A DNA stretch of 64,000 nucleotides, taken from NCBI GenBank assembly GCA_035063785.1, contig JAPSFS010000003.1:186001-250000 (forward strand). Direction: 5' to 3'. Position 1 is the first letter of the stretch, and every line of letters begins with the position of its first letter. The position numbers and the translations under genes are program-made. The notes beneath the pieces are model-generated. The model ran no database searches and was not told the DNA's origin. It saw only the letters and a program-made list of their open reading frames with translations. Positions 52,630 to 61,658 of the stretch are shown piece by piece. Source of the stretch: Comamonas_C sp026954015. GTDB taxonomy: Bacteria; Pseudomonadota; Gammaproteobacteria; Burkholderiales; Burkholderiaceae_C.

Positions 52630-53328
52630 TCAGCGCAGTCCGCCGTATTCCGTTGCGCCCGGGTAGGGCAGTTCGTCGTCGGCGGCGATCACGGTGTCGG
52701 CGAATCCGTCCGCCGCCGGCTCTGGGTCGGGTTCGAGCACCGGGGCTTTGCGTGGCGGTGCCGCGGGCGCCTCGCGCAGCGCCTCCTGCAGCGCGGCCAC
52801 TTCGTCGGGCGCGATGGGCTCAAACCCTGGCGCCGACGCGGGAAGTGCGGCGGTCTGGAGCGCAGCCACTGGCGCGGCCATCGCCACCGTGGGGGCAATT
52901 TCCGGCCTGGACGCGGGTGCGGCAGGCACGTTGGCCTCGGGCCGGACGGCCGCGGCCGCGAGTGCGCTGTTGACGCGCCAGTACACCGCGATCACCTGGA
53001 TGTGAAAGCGCGAGCGGGCAATCTGCGTGAGCAGCGTTTCCATCTCGCGCTGGCGCGCCACCTCGCCGCCGTGGCTCTGGGCGATGTCGATCATCACCAG
53101 GAACTGGTGGCCCGCCGGGTCCAGCGACAGCACCTTGAACTTGTAGCCCGACGAGAGCACGCCGGAGCGCACCATGGTGTCGCGCACGGCCAGGTACAGT
53201 TGCTCGCGCCGCTGTGCTCGCTCGGCGCGGCGCTCGCTCGTCGGCGCTGTGCCCGCCAGCTCTTGCGCGCCGATCGCGGTCGTGGCGGCTGCGGATTTTT
53301 TCGGGAAAAGCCAGTTCAGTAGTGACAT
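52630..53328 (-). CDS. conserved hypothetical protein
   Basis: A 232-residue protein I cannot assign. The N-terminus MSLLNWLFPKK is followed by a ~100-residue globular part (REQLYLAVRDTMVRSGVLSS ... FLVMIDIAQSHGGEVARQ) with predicted alternating helices and strands; the second half is Ala/Pro-rich and acidic (EVAALQEALREAPAAPPRKA), probably disordered. No signal peptide is evident. It precedes the cyclic-nucleotide-binding gene's 3' end by 51 bp in the same direction, but no operon is certain. Confidence 0.75.
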   Translation of the reverse strand: MSLLNWLFPKKSAAATTAIGAQELAGTAPTSERRAERAQRREQLYLAVRDTMVRSGVLSSGYKFKVLSLDPAGHQFLVMIDIAQSHGGEVARQREMETLLTQIARSRFHIQVIAVYWRVNSALAAAAVRPEANVPAAPASRPEIAPTVAMAAPVAALQTAALPASAPGFEPIAPDEVAALQEALREAPAAPPRKAPVLEPDPEPAADGFADTVIAADDELPYPGATEYGGLR

Positions 53329-53379
53329 GCCGATCCTAGTTCGTGGATGGGAGTGATGTTCGTGCCCTGTGTGCGATCG

Positions 53380-53877
53380 TCAGGTGGCGGCCACGCGCAG
53401 CCGGCGGTTGGCCAGGCGCTTGGCGAGCACGGCGCCCGCGCCCATCACGAGCGCCAGCGCAGCGGCCGGCTGCCGGTTGGACAGTTCGCCGAAACGTAGC
53501 GACGTGAGCGCCCACAGGCGGCATGCGCCATTGGCCTGCACGGTCGCGCTACGCATGCGGTGGGAAAAGAACGCGCCTTCGCCGACCACCGACCCCGCGC
53601 TCACGATCGCAAGGCGCACGCGCTGCTTCGCATCCTGGTAATGCACGCTGAGCGAGCCGCTTTCGACGAGGTACAGCGAGCGGTCGTCACTGCCCTGAGC
53701 GAACAGGATCTGCCCTGCCGGCAAGTCCAGCGATTGCAGGTAGGGCGCCAGGATGGCCCACTGCGTGGACGACACACGCGTGCCCAGGCCATCCTCGTCG
53801 CCGCTGGCTGCGTCGATCGCGGCGATCAGCTGGTTCAGGTTGCCGCCGGCTGCGGCGGTGAAGTTGGCGCTGTGCAT
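53380..53877 (-). CDS. cyclic nucleotide-binding domain protein lacking an output domain
   Basis: A 165-residue protein made mainly of a Crp-type cNMP-binding beta-roll: LPAGQILFAQGSDDRSLYLV, GSVVGEGAFF and RSATVQANGACRLWAL, with a C-terminal helix (FGELSNRQPAAALALVMGAG). The phosphate-binding cassette lacks the usual RxA arginine arrangement (GEGAFFSHRMRSATV). There is no helix-turn-helix, so it may act by protein contact. Same orientation as the following hypothetical gene. Confidence 0.85.
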   Translation of the reverse strand: MHSANFTAAAGGNLNQLIAAIDAASGDEDGLGTRVSSTQWAILAPYLQSLDLPAGQILFAQGSDDRSLYLVESGSLSVHYQDAKQRVRLAIVSAGSVVGEGAFFSHRMRSATVQANGACRLWALTSLRFGELSNRQPAAALALVMGAGAVLAKRLANRRLRVAAT

Positions 53878-54179
53878 GGATACGACAAGTTACCGTGGCT
53901 GGTTCGATCAGACAAGTAAAACTAGCGTGCGGCGTTGGAGATTCGCTGAATGCCGTATCGGAGGGGGCCGGAATCCGCCACGGCGTCCACCCTGGCCCGG
54001 CTGAGGGCGGGCAGCGCCGCATGGCATCGAACTCCGGGTGATGTGTACATGGTTTCCCCTTCGGGACACGGGCTTGCATCGCCATTTTTACCGCAGACGC
54101 GGAGGTGCGTAGCGTGAAAATGCGCCGCGAATCCGCGCCTGTGCAGCGCTTTGCCGCACCGTGCCGGGCGGGGCGCCGG
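53878..54179. other. intergenic region between the cNMP-binding gene and mnmE
   Basis: About 300 bp with no convincing gene. The first ~60 bp next to the cNMP-binding gene are AT-richer and likely carry its promoter. The rest is GC-rich. A T-tract at 54087-54091 (CCATTTTTACCGC) lies downstream of mnmE and might belong to its termination. No repeat copy is seen. Confidence 0.5.
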
Positions 54180-55583
54180 TCACTTGCCGATGCAAAACTG
54201 CGCGAAGATAGTGCCCAGCAGGTCGTCGGCGGTGAATTCGCCGGTGATCGCGCCCAGCGCGTGGTGCGCCAGGCGCAGCTCCTCGGCCAGCAGGTCGAGC
54301 GCGGGTGCGTCGCCGTCCAGCAGCGCCTGCGCGGCGTCCAGGTGCGCGGCCACCGCGCGCAGCGCCTCCAGGTGGCGCGCGCGCGCGACGTACAGCCCCT
54401 CGGGCGTGGCCTGCCAGCCGGCGGCGCGCAGCAGCGCACCGCGCAGCGCGGCCAGCCCCGTGCCGGTGAGCGCCGAGAGCGCGACCGAGGTGCCGCCCAC
54501 GGGCCGTGCCGCCGCATCGGCCGGCGCGGCATCGGCCTTGTTCCACACGTCGATCACGACCGCGCGCGCCGGTGCTTTTTCGCCCAGCTCGCGCGCCAGC
54601 GCCGCATCGGCGCGCAGGTAGTCGCCGTCGTGCGCGCGCGTCAGGTCGTGCAGGAAGAGCACCGCGTCGGCGCGCTCGATCTGCTCCCACGCGCGCGCGA
54701 TGCCGATGCGCTCGACCGCGTCGTCGCTTGCGCGCAGCCCGGCGGTGTCGATCACGTGCAGCGGCACGCCGTCGATCTGGATGGACTCGCGCACCGTGTC
54801 GCGCGTCGTGCCGGCGATCGGCGTGACGATCGCGCGCTCGGCGCCTGCAAGCGCGTTGAGCAGCGAGCTCTTGCCCGCATTCGGCTGGCCCGCAATCACG
54901 ACGTTGATGCCCTCGCGCAGCAGCGCGCCCTGGCGTGCCTGCCGCAGCACCGCGGCTACGCTTTGCTGCAATTCAGATAGCTGTCCGCGCGCGTCCGCCT
55001 TGCGCAGAAAGTCGATTTCTTCTTCAGGAAAATCCAGTGTCGCCTCGACCAGCGTGCGCAGGCGCACGAGCGCATCGCGCAGCGCATGCACCTCGCCGGA
55101 AAACGCGCCCGAGAGCGAGCGCGCCGCGCCGCGCGCCGCAGCCTCGGTGCTGGCGTCGATCAGGTCGGCGACGGCCTCGGCCTGCGCCAGGTCGATCTTG
55201 TCGTTGAGAAACGCGCGCTCGGTGAATTCGCCGGGCTCGGCCGGGCGCAGGCGTGGCAGCACGCCCTGCGCCGCACCCAGGCAGCGCGCCAGCAGCAGTT
55301 GCAGCACCACCGGCCCGCCGTGCGCCTGCAGCTCCAGCACGTCTTCGCCGGTGTAGCTGTGCGGCGCGGGAAACCACAGCGCCAGACCGTGGTCGATGGC
55401 CTCGCCCCGCGCATCGGGGAAGGGCAGGTAGTGCGCCTCGCGCGGCCGCAGCGCCCGCCCGAGCAGCGCCTGCACGAACGGCGCCAGCCCCGCGCCCGAG
55501 ACGCGCACGATCCCCACCGCGCCGCGGCCGGGCGCGGTCGCAATCGCGACGATGGGGTCGCCGTGGCGCGCAAACGGTGTCAT
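54180..55583 (-). CDS. mnmE: tRNA modification GTPase MnmE
   Basis: A 467-residue GTPase that with MnmG installs the carboxymethylaminomethyl group on wobble U34. The N-terminal folate-binding domain, the GTPase with P-loop GQPNAGKSSLLNAL, and the C-terminal FCIGK are all present. Its ATG overlaps the MFS gene stop as ATGA. mnmE often follows yidC; here it is 20 kb from yidC and on the other strand. Confidence 0.96.
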   Translation of the reverse strand: MTPFARHGDPIVAIATAPGRGAVGIVRVSGAGLAPFVQALLGRALRPREAHYLPFPDARGEAIDHGLALWFPAPHSYTGEDVLELQAHGGPVVLQLLLARCLGAAQGVLPRLRPAEPGEFTERAFLNDKIDLAQAEAVADLIDASTEAAARGAARSLSGAFSGEVHALRDALVRLRTLVEATLDFPEEEIDFLRKADARGQLSELQQSVAAVLRQARQGALLREGINVVIAGQPNAGKSSLLNALAGAERAIVTPIAGTTRDTVRESIQIDGVPLHVIDTAGLRASDDAVERIGIARAWEQIERADAVLFLHDLTRAHDGDYLRADAALARELGEKAPARAVVIDVWNKADAAPADAAARPVGGTSVALSALTGTGLAALRGALLRAAGWQATPEGLYVARARHLEALRAVAAHLDAAQALLDGDAPALDLLAEELRLAHHALGAITGEFTADDLLGTIFAQFCIGK

Positions 55584-56824
55584 TCAGCGCGCCTCCAGCG
55601 CAGCGCCGAGGCGGCGTAGATCAGCGCGCCCGCGAGCAGCGCCGCCGCCGCAAAGCTCAGCGCGCGCGTGAAGCCCTGCGCCTGGCCGCTGCGTTCGAGC
55701 AGCCAGGCGGTGATGGGCGGGCCGACGATCTGCCCGATGCCGTAGGCTGCCGTGATGAGGCTCATGAAGCTGTCGGCCGATGCGGGCCACTGCTCGCGCG
55801 CGACCTGCATCGCGTAGAACACGAGCGCGAGGAACGGCAGGCCGAGCAGTACGCTGCCTGCCGCGAACCCCGACGCCGTGGGCGACCACAGCCCGATCGC
55901 GATCCCGGCTGCCTGGACGAGGTAACAGGCAGCCAGCAGCCAGCGTCGGTCCCACGGCAGCGGGGTGCGTGCGCTGAGCAACGCGCCCACGGTGGCGCCG
56001 ACACCGAACATCGGCCAGAACAGGTCGGGCCAAGGCGAGCCCGGCGGCAATGCCGAGCGCGCGATCACGGGCAGGAAGGTCGCGGTGACGATGTAGCCCA
56101 GCCCTGCGAGCCCGTAGCCCAGCGCATGCAGTGCGCGCGCCAGAGGCGGTGCGGCTGGCGTGGCGGCGGGGTGCCCCGCGTGGGCCGCGGACGCGGGCGC
56201 GCGGGCCGCAGCACCGCGCACCACGGGCCAGATCGGCAGGCACCACAGCAGCGCCAGCACGGCAAACAGCAGCCAGCCGCTCGCCGCGCGCCACCCGAAC
56301 GCAACCATGGCGCTGGCCGCCAGGCCCGTGAGCACGATGCCCACCCCGGCCCCCGCGAAGATCACCGCCCCCATCGTCGGCTGCCCGAGCAGCGCAAGGC
56401 GCACCATGCACCACGCCGCCACGTTCAGCAGCACGAACGCGCTCGCGACGCCCGCGGCGAAGCGCAGCGTGGGCCAGGTGGCGGCCAGCGGCAGCGCCAT
56501 CGCCGCGGTCAGCACCACGGTCGCCACGAGCCCCGCGCGCGCCAGCGTCGCCGGGCCCCAGCGCGCATACAGCCGGGGCGCGACCCAGGGCAGCGCGGTG
56601 CAGGCAACGGCCCCCGCGAGATAGCCGATGTAGTTGGCCGTGGCGAGCCAGCTACCTTGCGCCAGATCGACCACACCGTCGTGCAGCATCATCGGCAGCA
56701 GCGGCGTGAACGCGAAGCGCCCCACGCCCATGGCGACGGCGATCGCGAGCAGCCCGGCCAGCGCAACGGCCCAGGGTTGCTCGAACCAGGCGGTCGCGTG
56801 GGCAGGGTGGGAAGCGTCGGGCAT
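55580..56824 (-). CDS. YbfB/YjiJ-family MFS transporter
   Basis: A 414-residue carrier with about 12 membrane helices. The N-terminal AVAMGVGRFAFTPLLPMM is the signature of the YbfB/YjiJ group, putative sugar or drug exporters of unknown substrate. The ATG at 56824 starts the first helix region; upstream in-frame sequence is not membrane-like. It overlaps mnmE by 4 bp, so mnmE is translationally coupled to it. Confidence 0.88.
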   Translation of the reverse strand: MPDASHPAHATAWFEQPWAVALAGLLAIAVAMGVGRFAFTPLLPMMLHDGVVDLAQGSWLATANYIGYLAGAVACTALPWVAPRLYARWGPATLARAGLVATVVLTAAMALPLAATWPTLRFAAGVASAFVLLNVAAWCMVRLALLGQPTMGAVIFAGAGVGIVLTGLAASAMVAFGWRAASGWLLFAVLALLWCLPIWPVVRGAAARAPASAAHAGHPAATPAAPPLARALHALGYGLAGLGYIVTATFLPVIARSALPPGSPWPDLFWPMFGVGATVGALLSARTPLPWDRRWLLAACYLVQAAGIAIGLWSPTASGFAAGSVLLGLPFLALVFYAMQVAREQWPASADSFMSLITAAYGIGQIVGPPITAWLLERSGQAQGFTRALSFAAAALLAGALIYAASALRWRRAE

Positions 56825-56930
56825 CGGGCGTGAGGGTGGGCGTGGGCGGCGTGCTGCAGCCGCGCGCCGTAAGATGGCGCGCGAAATCATCGCACACGGC
56901 TGCGCTGTGCGTACCCTCGCGGAGAACTGC

Positions 56931-57980
56931 ATGCCCATCACACCCCGGCTGTTGCAGCGGCTGGATATCGCCCTGCCCATCATTCAGGCGCCGATGACCG
57001 GCTCGGACACGCCGCAACTGGCCGCAGCCGTTGCGCAGGCGGGCGGCCTGGGCATGCTCGGCTGCGGCTCGCGGTCGCCGCAGGCCATGCGCGAGGCCGC
57101 CACCGCAGTGCGCGCCGCAACCGACCGGCCGTTCGGCATGAACCTCTTCGTGCTGCAGCCACCCGCGCCCGACGCCGCGCAGGTGCGCGCCACGCTCGCG
57201 CGCCTGGCGCCGCTCTACGAGCGCTTTGGCTTGCCGCTGCAGGCGCCAACGCAGTGGTGCCAGGACTTCGCGGTACAGTTCGAAACGCTCATCGAACTGC
57301 GCCCCCCGGTCGCGAGCTTTACGTTCGGTCTACTCACTTCCGCACAGGTCGAACGCCTGCATGCCGCGGGTTGCTGCGTGGTGGGCGCGGCGACCACCGT
57401 CGAGGAGGCGCTCGCTTGGCAGGGCGTGGGCGCCGATGCGGTGGTGGCCAGCGGCATCGAAGGCGGCGGCCACCGTGCGACATTCCTGAGCACCTGGGAG
57501 GCGAGCCAGATCGGCACGATGGCCCTGGTGCCCGCGTGCGTGGACGCGCTCGCCATCCCGGTGATTGCGGCCGGCGGCATCATGGACGGGCGCGGTATCC
57601 GGGCGGCGCTCGCGCTGGGTGCGCAGGCGGTGCAGATGGGCACGGCCTTCCTCGCCTGCCCCGAATCGGCCCTCGTGCCAGCGTGGCGCGCCGCGCTGGC
57701 GCGTGCACAGGGCAGCGATACGCGGCTCACGCGCGTATTTTCGGGCCGCTGGGCGCGCGGCATCAGCAACACCATGATGCGCGAGCTGCTGCCGCACGAA
57801 GCCGAACTGCCGCCCTACCCGGTGCAGAACGCGCTCATGGGGCCGGTGCGCCGCGCCGCCGCCCAGGCGGGCGACGGCGAGCACATGGCGTTGTGGGCGG
57901 GGCAGGGCGCGGGGTTGGCGCGGGCCATGCCGGCCGCGCAACTCATGCGCGTGCTGGCGCAGGAATCAGGGCAACGCTGA
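56931..57980 (+). CDS. nitronate monooxygenase-family flavoprotein
   Basis: A 349-residue FMN-binding TIM barrel. PIIQAPMTGSDTPQLAAAVA at the start and ASGIEGGGHRATF with the conserved His mark the 2-nitropropane dioxygenase/NMO family. GGAGAA lies before the ATG. It is divergent from the MFS-mnmE operon, and its last 15 bp overlap the convergent O-antigen ligase gene. The physiological substrate is unknown; some members are enoyl-ACP reductases (FabK) or oxidases of propionate 3-nitronate. Confidence 0.88.
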   Translation: MPITPRLLQRLDIALPIIQAPMTGSDTPQLAAAVAQAGGLGMLGCGSRSPQAMREAATAVRAATDRPFGMNLFVLQPPAPDAAQVRATLARLAPLYERFGLPLQAPTQWCQDFAVQFETLIELRPPVASFTFGLLTSAQVERLHAAGCCVVGAATTVEEALAWQGVGADAVVASGIEGGGHRATFLSTWEASQIGTMALVPACVDALAIPVIAAGGIMDGRGIRAALALGAQAVQMGTAFLACPESALVPAWRAALARAQGSDTRLTRVFSGRWARGISNTMMRELLPHEAELPPYPVQNALMGPVRRAAAQAGDGEHMALWAGQGAGLARAMPAAQLMRVLAQESGQR

Positions 57981-59222
57981 ACACGTCCCGCGCGGGCGTG
58001 CGTACAGCATGGCGCAGACCAGCGCGCACATGAACAGGTAGAACATCGAACCGCTGTTGTGCGCGAGGAACACTTGGGTGAGGCCGAATCCCGCGTACGA
58101 CAGCGGCAGCGCCACGCCGATGCAGCAGAGCGCGAGCGATTCGCGGTTCACCTGCCCGGCAGCATTGCGCACGCGCTGCGCCGTGGGCCAGAACAACCCG
58201 AGCGGGATGCCGTAGAACGCGATCAACAAGAGTGCCACGCCGGGCAGGCCGCGCTTGGCGAATGCGTCGAGCACTTCGTTGTGCGCGTGGTGCAGCGCGA
58301 GGATGGCCTCGGGCAGCTCGTCCGCCGCGACGCGCCTGGCCTGTTCGGCGTCGTATCCGGACTGGCCCCAGCCGGTCCAGGGCCGGGCCCAGCCGAGTTG
58401 CCATGCCGTGCGCCACAGGTCGATGCGGTAGCCGACGGAATTTTCGGTGTCCTGCTGGTTGGAGTAGGTCTGTGCCTCCTGCCAGGCCAGCTCGACGCGG
58501 TGCTGCACCATCGTGTTCTGCGCCAGCAGCAGCACCATCAGCGCGCAGGCTCCGACCCACAGGGGTGCACGCGCGATGTGCCGTGTGCGCGTGAGCAGCC
58601 ACAAACATGCGGGCAGCAGAAGCAGCAGCAGGGTCAGCCAGCCGCCGCGTGTCTGGGACACCACCGAACCGGCGATGCCCAGGACCGCGCCGCATCCGAG
58701 CAGTACGCGTTGCCATCCGCGCCACGTGCGCCAGAGTATGACCAGGCTCAACGCCGCCATGAGCGCGAGCAGCAGGCTCAGATTGCCGAACTGGATCGCG
58801 TTGGTGTAGCCGTTGGCGCGCACCAGATGCAGCACACGCAGCTGAAAGAGTCCGGTCAGTCCCGCCCCGATGGCACCCACGGCGACGCCCATCGCCAGCC
58901 ACGTGTAGCGCGGCGTGTACGCGATGAGGAATGCCAGGCACGGCAGCGCCAGCAGGTATTTGGAAGGGCGGTCGAGCGCGCTCCAGCTCCACGCGCCTGC
59001 CGCCTCCAGCAGCCACAGCGCCGCGGTGCCGGTGAAACTGGCCACCAGCCACCAGCCCTCGCGCGGCAGTGGCCGGGCCCACCAGCGCGGCAGGGTCGCG
59101 AGTGCCGCCGCGAGCAGCAGCGCCGCTCCCCACGAATAACCGGAGGGGAGCCACAATGCGAGCCCCGGCACCATGAAGGCGCCGAGCCGGGCGGCCCAGG
59201 TCGCCCCGTCGTCCAGCGTCAT
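57966..59222 (-). CDS. O-antigen ligase-family membrane protein
   Basis: A 418-residue integral membrane protein with about ten or more helices and one larger periplasmic loop (~residues 265-320). The Wzy_C/WaaL motif region ALHHAHNEVLDAFAKRGLPG with the conserved HN...G is present. It probably joins O-polysaccharide to lipid A-core, or polymerises it. It overlaps the upstream glycosyltransferase gene as ATGA. Confidence 0.88.
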   Translation of the reverse strand: MTLDDGATWAARLGAFMVPGLALWLPSGYSWGAALLLAAALATLPRWWARPLPREGWWLVASFTGTAALWLLEAAGAWSWSALDRPSKYLLALPCLAFLIAYTPRYTWLAMGVAVGAIGAGLTGLFQLRVLHLVRANGYTNAIQFGNLSLLLALMAALSLVILWRTWRGWQRVLLGCGAVLGIAGSVVSQTRGGWLTLLLLLLPACLWLLTRTRHIARAPLWVGACALMVLLLAQNTMVQHRVELAWQEAQTYSNQQDTENSVGYRIDLWRTAWQLGWARPWTGWGQSGYDAEQARRVAADELPEAILALHHAHNEVLDAFAKRGLPGVALLLIAFYGIPLGLFWPTAQRVRNAAGQVNRESLALCCIGVALPLSYAGFGLTQVFLAHNSGSMFYLFMCALVCAMLYARPRGTCSALP

Positions 59223-60034
59223 GAGGCGTTGCGCTCCATCGACTCGCCGAGGTCGTCGTGGTCGTAGCGCAATGCGGCGTAGCGAAAGAAGCCTTCGAGC
59301 GCGACGAAGAGGCTATAGAGAAATCCTGGTCCGCCACAGAGGAATCCGAGGCGCAGGACGTAGATGCGCAGAAACATCGCGCTACCCGACGCCAGGCCAC
59401 GCAGCACGCCACCACGGCGACCCTCCCGGCTCTTCTTGGCCGCGCCCAGCATTGCGTACTGCGTGAGTTTCACCAGGCTGGCGTGCACGGTGGGGCGCGT
59501 GTGGTGCAACAGCCGGTTGCGCAGGTGCAATCGTGGTACCGGCTCGCCACGCAGGACCGCCTGCTCGTGTACCGCGCCCGTCCACTGCTGCAGCTGCGTG
59601 CGGCAGAACAGGCGCTCCACCCAGGTGCCGCTGCGCAGGTGCCGCAGCTCCGCGCCGAACGCGACGATGCGCCAGCGTATCTGCCAGACCGCCTGCACGC
59701 GGCTTGCGACGACTTCGCGCAGCTCCCGGGCCAGCGCCGGCGACAGCACTTCGTCCGCGTCGAGGAAAAAGACGTAGTCGCCGCGCGCATGCGCGAGCTG
59801 GCGGTTGCGCTGCTCAGCGAAGCCCTGCCAGTCGGGGTAGTTGTGCACTTCGGCGCCCAGCGCGCGTGCCAGCTCCACGGTGCCGTCCGTGCTGCCGTTG
59901 TCGATCACCAGCAGCTGGTCGGCGAACGCTGCGCTCTTCAGACACGCTCCGATGTTGGCGGCCTCGTTGCGGGTGAGCACCGCAACGGTCAGCGTCGGTG
60001 CGCCCGCGTCAGTGCCGGGCTGTTGCGCCGTCAA
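59219..60034 (-). CDS. GT2-family LPS-type glycosyltransferase
   Basis: A 271-residue GT-A fold transferase with AVLTRNEAANIGACLKS, DNGSTDGTVEL and the metal-binding LDADE; the C-terminal part (KLTQYAMLGAAKKSREGR, then a hydrophobic stretch) resembles WaaE/KdtX-type core glucosyltransferases. The start is a TTG immediately after the zf-CHCC stop codon (TGA-TTG), with AAGGGTGG upstream; no ATG or GTG fits before the conserved region. Together with the ligase it forms an LPS assembly pair. Confidence 0.87.
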   Translation of the reverse strand: MTAQQPGTDAGAPTLTVAVLTRNEAANIGACLKSAAFADQLLVIDNGSTDGTVELARALGAEVHNYPDWQGFAEQRNRQLAHARGDYVFFLDADEVLSPALARELREVVASRVQAVWQIRWRIVAFGAELRHLRSGTWVERLFCRTQLQQWTGAVHEQAVLRGEPVPRLHLRNRLLHHTRPTVHASLVKLTQYAMLGAAKKSREGRRGGVLRGLASGSAMFLRIYVLRLGFLCGGPGFLYSLFVALEGFFRYAALRYDHDDLGESMERNAS

Positions 60035-60241
60035 TCAATGCCCACCCTTGACCACCTCGCCTTCCTTGAGGCGGTAGACGGTGCCGCAATACGGGCATCT
60101 GGCCTGGTGCTGGCGCGCGATTTCGAGGAAGACGCGCGGATGGCCGTTCCAGAGCTTCATGTCGGCCTGGGCGCTGGGGCAGTGGATGCCGCCGTTGCCG
60201 TCCAGGTCCTTGGCGAGCAGCTCGATGATGGTTTCGGGCAT
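60035..60241 (-). CDS. zf-CHCC zinc-finger domain protein
   Basis: A 68-residue protein with the zf-CHCC pattern HCPSAQADMKLWNGHP ... CPYCGTVYRL, related to the NDUFS6 subunit of mitochondrial complex I. Function in bacteria is not settled. It sits between ilvE and the glycosyltransferase with 5 nt and 0 nt spacing, so it is part of one operon. Confidence 0.88.
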   Translation of the reverse strand: MPETIIELLAKDLDGNGGIHCPSAQADMKLWNGHPRVFLEIARQHQARCPYCGTVYRLKEGEVVKGGH

Positions 60242-60246
60242 GGCGT

Positions 60247-61185
60247 TCAGACCTTGGTGAGCCAGTGCGCGTACCTGGCGTTGCGGCCGTTGACCACGTC
60301 GAAGAACGCCTGCTGGATCTTTTCGGTGACCGGGCCGCGGCTGCCGGCGCCGATCTGCAGGCGGTCGTATTCGCGGATCGGGGTGACCTCGGCCGCCGTG
60401 CCGGTGAAGAACATTTCGTCGGCGATGTAGCACTCGTCGCGCGTGATGCGCTTTTGCACCACGTCGATACCGAGGTCCTTGCAGATGTGCAGGATGGAAT
60501 TGCGCGTGATGCCGTTGAGCGCGCCCGCCGACAGGTCGGGCGTGTAGACCACGCCGTCCTTGACGATGTAGACGTTTTCGCCCGAGCCCTCGCTCACGAA
60601 GCCGGCGTTGTCCAGCAGGATGGCCTCGTCGTAGCCGTCGTCGGTGGCCTCCATGTTGGCGAGGATGGAGTTGGTGTAGTTGCTCACCGTCTTGGCCTGC
60701 GTCATCGTGATGTTCACGTGGTGGCGCGTGTAGCTGCTGGTGCGCACGCGGATGCCGCGCTTCATCCCTTCTTCACCCAGGTACGCGCCCCAGGCCCAGG
60801 CCGCGACCATCACGTGGATGGTGTTGCCCTTGGGCGAGACGCCGAGCTTTTCGGAGCCTATCCACACGAGCGGGCGCACATAGCAGCTCTTGAGCCCGTT
60901 GGCGCGCACGACGTCCTTCTGGGCCTCGTTGACCTGTTCCATGCTGAACGGCAGCTGCATGCGCAGGATCCTGGAGCTGTTGAACAGGCGCTGCGTGTGT
61001 TCCTGCAGGCGGAAGATGGCCGTGCCGTTCACCGTGTCGTAGGCGCGCACGCCTTCGAACGCGCCGCAGCCGTAGTGCAGCGTGTGCGTGAGCACGTGGA
61101 TCCTGGCGTCGCGCCAGTCGACCATCTGGCCGTCCATCCAGATCTTGCCATCGCGATCGGAGAGCGCGGGTGCTGTGGGGCTCAT
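60247..61185 (-). CDS. ilvE: branched-chain amino acid aminotransferase
   Basis: A 312-residue class IV PLP aminotransferase catalysing the last step of Val, Leu and Ile synthesis. Motifs are THTLHYGCGAFEGVRAY, the PLP lysine in MTQAKTVSNYTNSI and EGSGENVYIVKDG. AAGGAC lies before the ATG at 61185; the frame runs open upstream into radA but without family sequence. First of the operon ilvE-zf-CHCC-glycosyltransferase-ligase. Confidence 0.94.
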   Translation of the reverse strand: MSPTAPALSDRDGKIWMDGQMVDWRDARIHVLTHTLHYGCGAFEGVRAYDTVNGTAIFRLQEHTQRLFNSSRILRMQLPFSMEQVNEAQKDVVRANGLKSCYVRPLVWIGSEKLGVSPKGNTIHVMVAAWAWGAYLGEEGMKRGIRVRTSSYTRHHVNITMTQAKTVSNYTNSILANMEATDDGYDEAILLDNAGFVSEGSGENVYIVKDGVVYTPDLSAGALNGITRNSILHICKDLGIDVVQKRITRDECYIADEMFFTGTAAEVTPIREYDRLQIGAGSRGPVTEKIQQAFFDVVNGRNARYAHWLTKV

Positions 61186-61223
61186 GGTGTCCTTCCGTCC
61201 GAAATACAGGGATTCACCCGATT

Positions 61224-61643
61224 CTACGATTCGCCCGATGGCCCCTCGGCAGGGGTTTCGGGCCGCAAGAGCTGCCAGCGCGCAAGACGCCCGCCCTCGA
61301 ATTCGCAGACCACGCTCGAATCGCTGCCGTCGCGCCAGCGGTAGACCTCGGGCTCCTGCCCGGCGGGCGAGATCTGCTCGCCGAGCGAGCGCGTCATCGC
61401 CACCACGTGCAGCAGGTTCACGCGCGGTTTCAGGCGCGCGTTGAGCATCACCGCGCTGGCCACCGTGCCGATCGGCTGGTCGGCAGCCTTCTTCATCACG
61501 CTCATCAGGCGGTTGAAGTGCAGCAGCAGCCACAGCAGCCCCGCGCCCGTGCCCGCGACGATGCCTGGCCAGCCCCAGGAGCGCCAGGCCAGAAAGATGA
61601 GCAGCACGAGCGCGAGCGGGGCGACGAGGTTGCGCGGATGCAT
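61224..61643 (-). CDS. conserved membrane-anchored hypothetical protein
   Basis: A 139-residue protein with two adjacent N-terminal membrane helices (LVAPLALVLLIFLAWRSWGW and VAGTGAGLLWLLLHFNRL) and a ~80-residue soluble part (GTVASAVMLNARLKPRVNLL ... YRWRDGSDSSVVCEFEGGRL). I do not recognise a characterised family. It lies between radA and ilvE with 15-bp and 38-bp gaps, all leftward. Confidence 0.75.
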   Translation of the reverse strand: MHPRNLVAPLALVLLIFLAWRSWGWPGIVAGTGAGLLWLLLHFNRLMSVMKKAADQPIGTVASAVMLNARLKPRVNLLHVVAMTRSLGEQISPAGQEPEVYRWRDGSDSSVVCEFEGGRLARWQLLRPETPAEGPSGES

Positions 61644-61658
61644 GGGGGTGATTGTGGA

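Noticed and set aside
54960..54990. AGATAGCTGT within mnmE resembling the tail of the interspersed repeat
   Set aside because: The encoded residues (DARGQLSELQQSVAAVL) fit the normal MnmE family sequence without an insertion, and the hairpin arms are absent.
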